Positions 4,603 to 6,919 of a stretch of DNA of 6,919 bases are shown piece by piece; positions within the stretch are counted from its first letter, which is position 1, and the number at the start of each line of letters is the position of its first letter. The DNA is from an uncultured Eubacteriales bacterium (GTDB taxonomy: Bacteria > Bacillota > Clostridia > TANB77 > CAG-508), in the NCBI GenBank assembly GCA_902766085.1, contig CACXCH010000040.1:1-6919 (forward strand). Direction: 5' to 3'. Position numbers and translations under genes: made by a program. Below the pieces are notes generated by a model. That model saw nothing but the letters and a program-made list of their open reading frames with translations, was not told the origin of the DNA and did not search any database.

Positions 4603-5352
4603 ATGGCAACAAAGAATGATGCTGAAGAAAAAATCGAAAGCGTAAAAAAAGCAGCAGTTGAAGGAGCTAAAAAAGCTTCAGAAAACCTAAAAAAAGCTAC
4701 TGATGCTGCAAAAAAAGATTTAACAGAAAAAGCAAAGGTTGCAAAAAAGGATTTAGCTGAAAAAGCTGAAACTGCAAAAAAAGATTTATCTGAAAAAGCA
4801 GAAGTTGCAGAAAAGAACTTAGCTAAAAAAGCTGAGAGTGCAAAAAAGAATTTAGCCGAAAAAACAGACGAGGCTAAAAAAGATGCTTCAAAGAAATTTG
4901 CTGAAGCAAAAAAGGAAGCACCAAAGAAATTTGCTAATGCAAAAGCAAAAGTTGAAAACAAAGTTGCAGAGGTTAGAAAAGATGCTCAAAAGAGAACATC
5001 AAATGCAAGAAAAAGTGAAAATAATCCAAGAACAACAGCAACAGTAAAGAGCGAGAAAATTAGAATTAGACTTAAAGCTTATGACCATGTTGTTTTAGAC
5101 CAGTCTGCTGAAAAGATAGTAGATACTGCTAAAAAAACGGGAGCCAAGGTTTCAGGACCAATTCCACTTCCTACTCAAAAGGAAATTGTTACAATTTTAC
5201 GTTCTCCACACAAGCATAAGGACTCAAGAGAACAATTTGAGTTAAGAACTCATAAAAGAGTTATCGATATTTTATATCCAACACAAAAAACAGTTGATAG
5301 TTTAATGAGAATTGAGTTACCAGCAGGTGTTGATATAGAAATTAAATTATAA
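4603..5352 (+). CDS. rpsJ: 30S ribosomal protein S10 with long N-terminal hendecad-repeat extension
   Basis: The C-terminal ~98 residues (about 152-249) are a complete S10: [20 protein letters not shown], then the conserved loop SGPIPLPTQ (184-192), [14 protein letters not shown] (200-213) and [11 protein letters not shown] at the end. S10 sits in the head of the 30S subunit and, as NusE, binds NusB in antitermination complexes. Bacterial S10 is normally about 102 residues; this protein has 249. The extra N-terminal part is Ala/Lys/Glu-rich and predicted all-helical. Residues 36-123 form eight consecutive 11-residue repeats of type AKKDLxEKAxx. No in-frame Met occurs between residue 1 and 235, no internal ribosome site is visible before the S10 domain, and the Shine-Dalgarno AAGGAGG (4587-4593) serves the distal ATG, so the fusion looks genuine. 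Whether the extension is cleaved or stays on the ribosome is unknown. Confidence 0.95.
   Translation: MATKNDAEEKIESVKKAAVEGAKKASENLKKATDAAKKDLTEKAKVAKKDLAEKAETAKKDLSEKAEVAEKNLAKKAESAKKNLAEKTDEAKKDASKKFAEAKKEAPKKFANAKAKVENKVAEVRKDAQKRTSNARKSENNPRTTATVKSEKIRIRLKAYDHVVLDQSAEKIVDTAKKTGAKVSGPIPLPTQKEIVTILRSPHKHKDSREQFELRTHKRVIDILYPTQKTVDSLMRIELPAGVDIEIKL
4708..4971 (+). repeat. Eight tandem 33-bp coding repeats (11-residue hendecads) in rpsJ
   Basis: Residues 36-123 of the S10 fusion divide without gaps into eight 11-mers: [77 protein letters not shown] and [11 protein letters not shown]. Apolar residues fall at positions 1, 5 and 9 (spacing 4-4-3), the hendecad pattern of right-handed coiled coils and of group 3 LEA-type amphipathic helices. 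Two more degenerate units may follow (124-145). The first three copies are the most alike, suggesting growth by duplication. Confidence 0.9.
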
Positions 5353-5539
5353 TAACTTATGAAAAAATATATCGATATTACATCAAGGTAATATGTAATG
5401 TAATTTAACTTTATTAACTACGTATAATTACCTGGAGTAATTTAAAAATATATATTTCAAAAATATATTAAAGAAGATATACTAATATCCAAAATTAATT
5501 AACCACGCTAACCACAGGGCTAGCCAATAGGAGGAAAGA
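5353..5539 (+). other. Structured 187-nt spacer between rpsJ and rplC
   Basis: No ORF is supported. Three overlapping inverted repeats compete: ATTACAT/ATGTAAT (5377-5383 with 5393-5399), GGTAAT/ATTACC (5387-5392 with 5427-5432) and AATTAC/GTAATT (5426-5431 with 5437-5442, loop CTGGA). Further on are an 8-bp A/U hairpin around 5450-5470, GATAT/ATATC (5476-5489), a repeated TAACCAC (near 5500 and 5509) and the palindrome GGCTAGCC (5518-5525) just ahead of the rplC Shine-Dalgarno. A poor promoter-like pair (TTTCAA 5455-5460, TATACT 5478-5483) is also present. There is no T-run terminator. S10-L3 spacers in Firmicutes are usually much shorter. Confidence 0.5.
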
Positions 5540-6166
5540 ATGAAAGCATTAATAGGAAAGAAAGTTGGAATGACACAAATCTTTGATGAAAAAGGCAATA
5601 TCATTCCTGTAACAGCAATTGAAGTTGGACCATGCACAGTTACACAAATCAAGACTGTAGACCAAGATGGCTACCAATCAATTCAATTAGGTTTTGAAGA
5701 TGTTAAAGAAAGCAAATTAACAAAACCAGAACTTGGAAAATTTAAGAAAAGCAAATTAGCACCTAAAAAATATTTAAGAGAATTTCCAATCGAATCAGTT
5801 GAGGGAATTAATGTAGGTGATGAATTTAAAGCAGATGTATTTGAAGTTGGCGATAGAGTCGATATTCAAGGTACATCAAAAGGAAAAGGATTCCAAGGTG
5901 TTATTAAACGTCATGGACAATCAAGAGGACCTATGGGACACGGTTCTATGTATCATAGAAGACCAGGTTCAATGGGACCAACATCTACACCAGGTAGAGT
6001 ATTTAAAGGCAAAAATCTTCCAGGACACATGGGAGTTGAAACTGTAACAATTCAAAATCTTGAAGTTGTTAAAGTTGATTTAGACAAAAATATAATTTTA
6101 GTTAAAGGAAGCGTTCCTGGAGCTAAAAAATCTATACTAAAAATTAGAAAAAGCGTAAAAGCTTAG
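5540..6166 (+). CDS. rplC: 50S ribosomal protein L3
   Basis: L3 is an early-assembly large-subunit protein whose extended loop reaches towards the peptidyl transferase centre. The 208-residue product starts [19 protein letters not shown], the family N terminus. The long loop lies at about 124-163, containing [18 protein letters not shown] and [11 protein letters not shown]. The C-terminal strand block is [11 protein letters not shown] at 188-198. Length is normal (about 205-215). TAGGAGG at 5528-5534 precedes the ATG by five bases. It sits second in the S10 operon, with rplD 16 nt downstream. Confidence 0.98.
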   Translation: MKALIGKKVGMTQIFDEKGNIIPVTAIEVGPCTVTQIKTVDQDGYQSIQLGFEDVKESKLTKPELGKFKKSKLAPKKYLREFPIESVEGINVGDEFKADVFEVGDRVDIQGTSKGKGFQGVIKRHGQSRGPMGHGSMYHRRPGSMGPTSTPGRVFKGKNLPGHMGVETVTIQNLEVVKVDLDKNIILVKGSVPGAKKSILKIRKSVKA

Positions 6167-6182
6167 GAAAGGAGGAAAAGAG

Positions 6183-6803
6183 ATGCCTAAAATAGACGTA
6201 TTAAGTACAGATGGAAAGAAAGTAAAAGAAATTGAATTAAATGATAAAGTATTTGGTATTGAGCCAAATGAAGAAGTTGTACACTCAGTTGTAGTTAATT
6301 ATCTTGCAAATCAAAGACAAGGAACACAAAGTACAAAAACTAGAGCTGAAGTTAGAGGCGGTGGAAAGAAGCCTTGGAGACAAAAAGGAACAGGTCGTGC
6401 TAGACAAGGTTCTATAAGAGCTCCACAATGGATTAAAGGTGGAATTGCACTTGGACCAAAACCACGTTCTTATTCATATAAGATCAACAAGAAAGAAAAA
6501 GAGCTTGCAATTAGATCTGCATTAAGTGCAAAACTTGCAGATAAAGAGCTAGTAGTTGTTGACAAATTAGAACTAAAAGAAATCAAAACTGCTGAAATGG
6601 CAAAAATTTTAAATAACTTAAATTCTAATAATGCTCTTGTTGTTTTAGCTGATAAAAATGAAAATGTTCAAAGATCAGTTAGAAATTTACCAACTGCAAA
6701 AGTTGAAAGAGCTGATTCATTAAATGTTTATGATTTATTAAAATTTAATAAAATAGTTTTAACAGAAGATTCTGTTAAGAAAATTGAGGAGGTGTACGCA
6801 TAA
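6183..6803 (+). CDS. rplD: 50S ribosomal protein L4
   Basis: L4 binds domain I of 23S rRNA and sends a loop into the peptide exit tunnel. The 206-residue product has the full tunnel loop at about 41-97: LANQRQGTQSTKTRAEVRGG, then GKKPWRQKGTGRARQGS, and GGIALGPKPRSYSYK. The globular domain follows (KELAIRSALSAK at 106-117). AAAGGAGG at 6168-6175 precedes the ATG. The TAA stop overlaps the rplW start by one base (TAATG), implying coupling. In Escherichia coli L4 represses its own operon through the S10 leader; such a role is not established for Firmicutes, but the leader here makes it worth considering. Confidence 0.98.
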   Translation: MPKIDVLSTDGKKVKEIELNDKVFGIEPNEEVVHSVVVNYLANQRQGTQSTKTRAEVRGGGKKPWRQKGTGRARQGSIRAPQWIKGGIALGPKPRSYSYKINKKEKELAIRSALSAKLADKELVVVDKLELKEIKTAEMAKILNNLNSNNALVVLADKNENVQRSVRNLPTAKVERADSLNVYDLLKFNKIVLTEDSVKKIEEVYA

Positions 6804-6919
6804 TGTTACCAGAAGAAATCATAGTAAAACCTATTGTTACTGAAAAAAGTAATGATGGAGTTCAATCAGGTAAGTATACCTTTAAAGTAAATAAAAAAGC
6901 TACAAAGGTAGATATTAAA
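6803..6919 (+). CDS. rplW: 50S ribosomal protein L23, N-terminal part (cut by window edge)
   Basis: Thirty-nine codons are visible before the right edge. IIVKPIVTEKS (6-16) and YTFKVNKKATKVDIK (25-39) match the start of L23, an exit-tunnel rim protein that docks SRP and trigger factor. GAGGAGG at 6785-6791 inside the end of rplD is the ribosome site, and the start overlaps the rplD stop by one base. Order S10-L3-L4-L23 is the standard one. Confidence 0.95.
   Translation, partial: MLPEEIIVKPIVTEKSNDGVQSGKYTFKVNKKATKVDIK

Noticed and set aside
4524..4619. 31-codon plus-strand ORF beginning ATGGCAGATAAC just after the leader terminator.
   Set aside because: No Shine-Dalgarno precedes it, and it runs out of frame into rpsJ through the rpsJ ribosome site. 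A translated product cannot be excluded but has no support.
4521..4961. 146-codon minus-strand ORF opposite rpsJ, Phe/Ala/Ser-rich.
   Set aside because: It is the complement of the Lys/Ala repeat region, has no ribosome site, and extends across the leader terminator; repeats in the sense frame explain its openness.
5455..5483. Internal promoter TTTCAA-17-TATACT before rplC.
   Set aside because: The -35 box matches only three of six consensus bases; matches of this quality are expected often in such A/T-rich spacer.
5817..6047. 76-codon plus-strand ORF in another frame within rplC.
   Set aside because: It lies wholly inside the certain L3 coding frame and has no family features.
1..6919. CRISPR arrays, insertion sequences, tRNA or rRNA genes.
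   Set aside because: No spaced direct repeats of suitable length, no transposase reading frame, and no tRNA or rRNA sequence signatures in the window.

Overview
The window is a strongly A+T-rich stretch of chromosome from an endospore-forming Bacillota, most likely a member of the Clostridia. That placement rests on the sporulation genes, on a SpoIID that carries the clustered cysteines and a SpoIIQ that keeps the LytM zinc ligands (both clostridial traits), and on a Firmicutes-type S10 ribosomal operon. The order or genus cannot be named from the sequence alone. All genes lie on the plus strand.

Layout: (1) 2-2667 is a sporulation block: the 3' part of spoIIAA (with an apparent one-base frameshift), spoIIAB, a 200-nt gene-free gap, sigF, then spoIID 19 nt behind sigF. 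It is closed by a hairpin terminator that overlaps the spoIID stop codon. (2) 2712-3679 is spoIIQ, preceded by a sequence matching a sigma-F promoter. (3) 3681-4167 is veg, with its own near-consensus sigma-A promoter and a strong intrinsic terminator. (4) 4222-4602 is a long regulatory leader: a strong sigma-A promoter, a transcript containing a tiny ORF with a good Shine-Dalgarno site, an intrinsic terminator, then about 80 nt to the next gene. (5) 4603-6919 is the start of the S10 operon: rpsJ, a structured 187-nt spacer, rplC, rplD and the first 39 codons of rplW.

How the parts work together: SpoIIAB holds sigma-F inactive, and SpoIIAA releases it in the forespore after asymmetric division. 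Sigma-F then switches on forespore genes, of which spoIIQ is a classical member. SpoIID (mother cell, peptidoglycan cleavage) and SpoIIQ (forespore membrane) both act during engulfment. Veg and the ribosomal proteins are vegetative functions and form separate transcription units.

The most unusual item is the S10 protein. The normal S10 domain of about 100 residues is fused in frame to a 150-residue N-terminal extension built largely from 11-residue Ala/Lys-rich repeats. Next in interest are the leader in front of that gene, which looks like a terminator-controlled attenuator with a six-codon leader ORF, the broken frame in spoIIAA, and a hairpin-bridged ribosome binding site for sigF.
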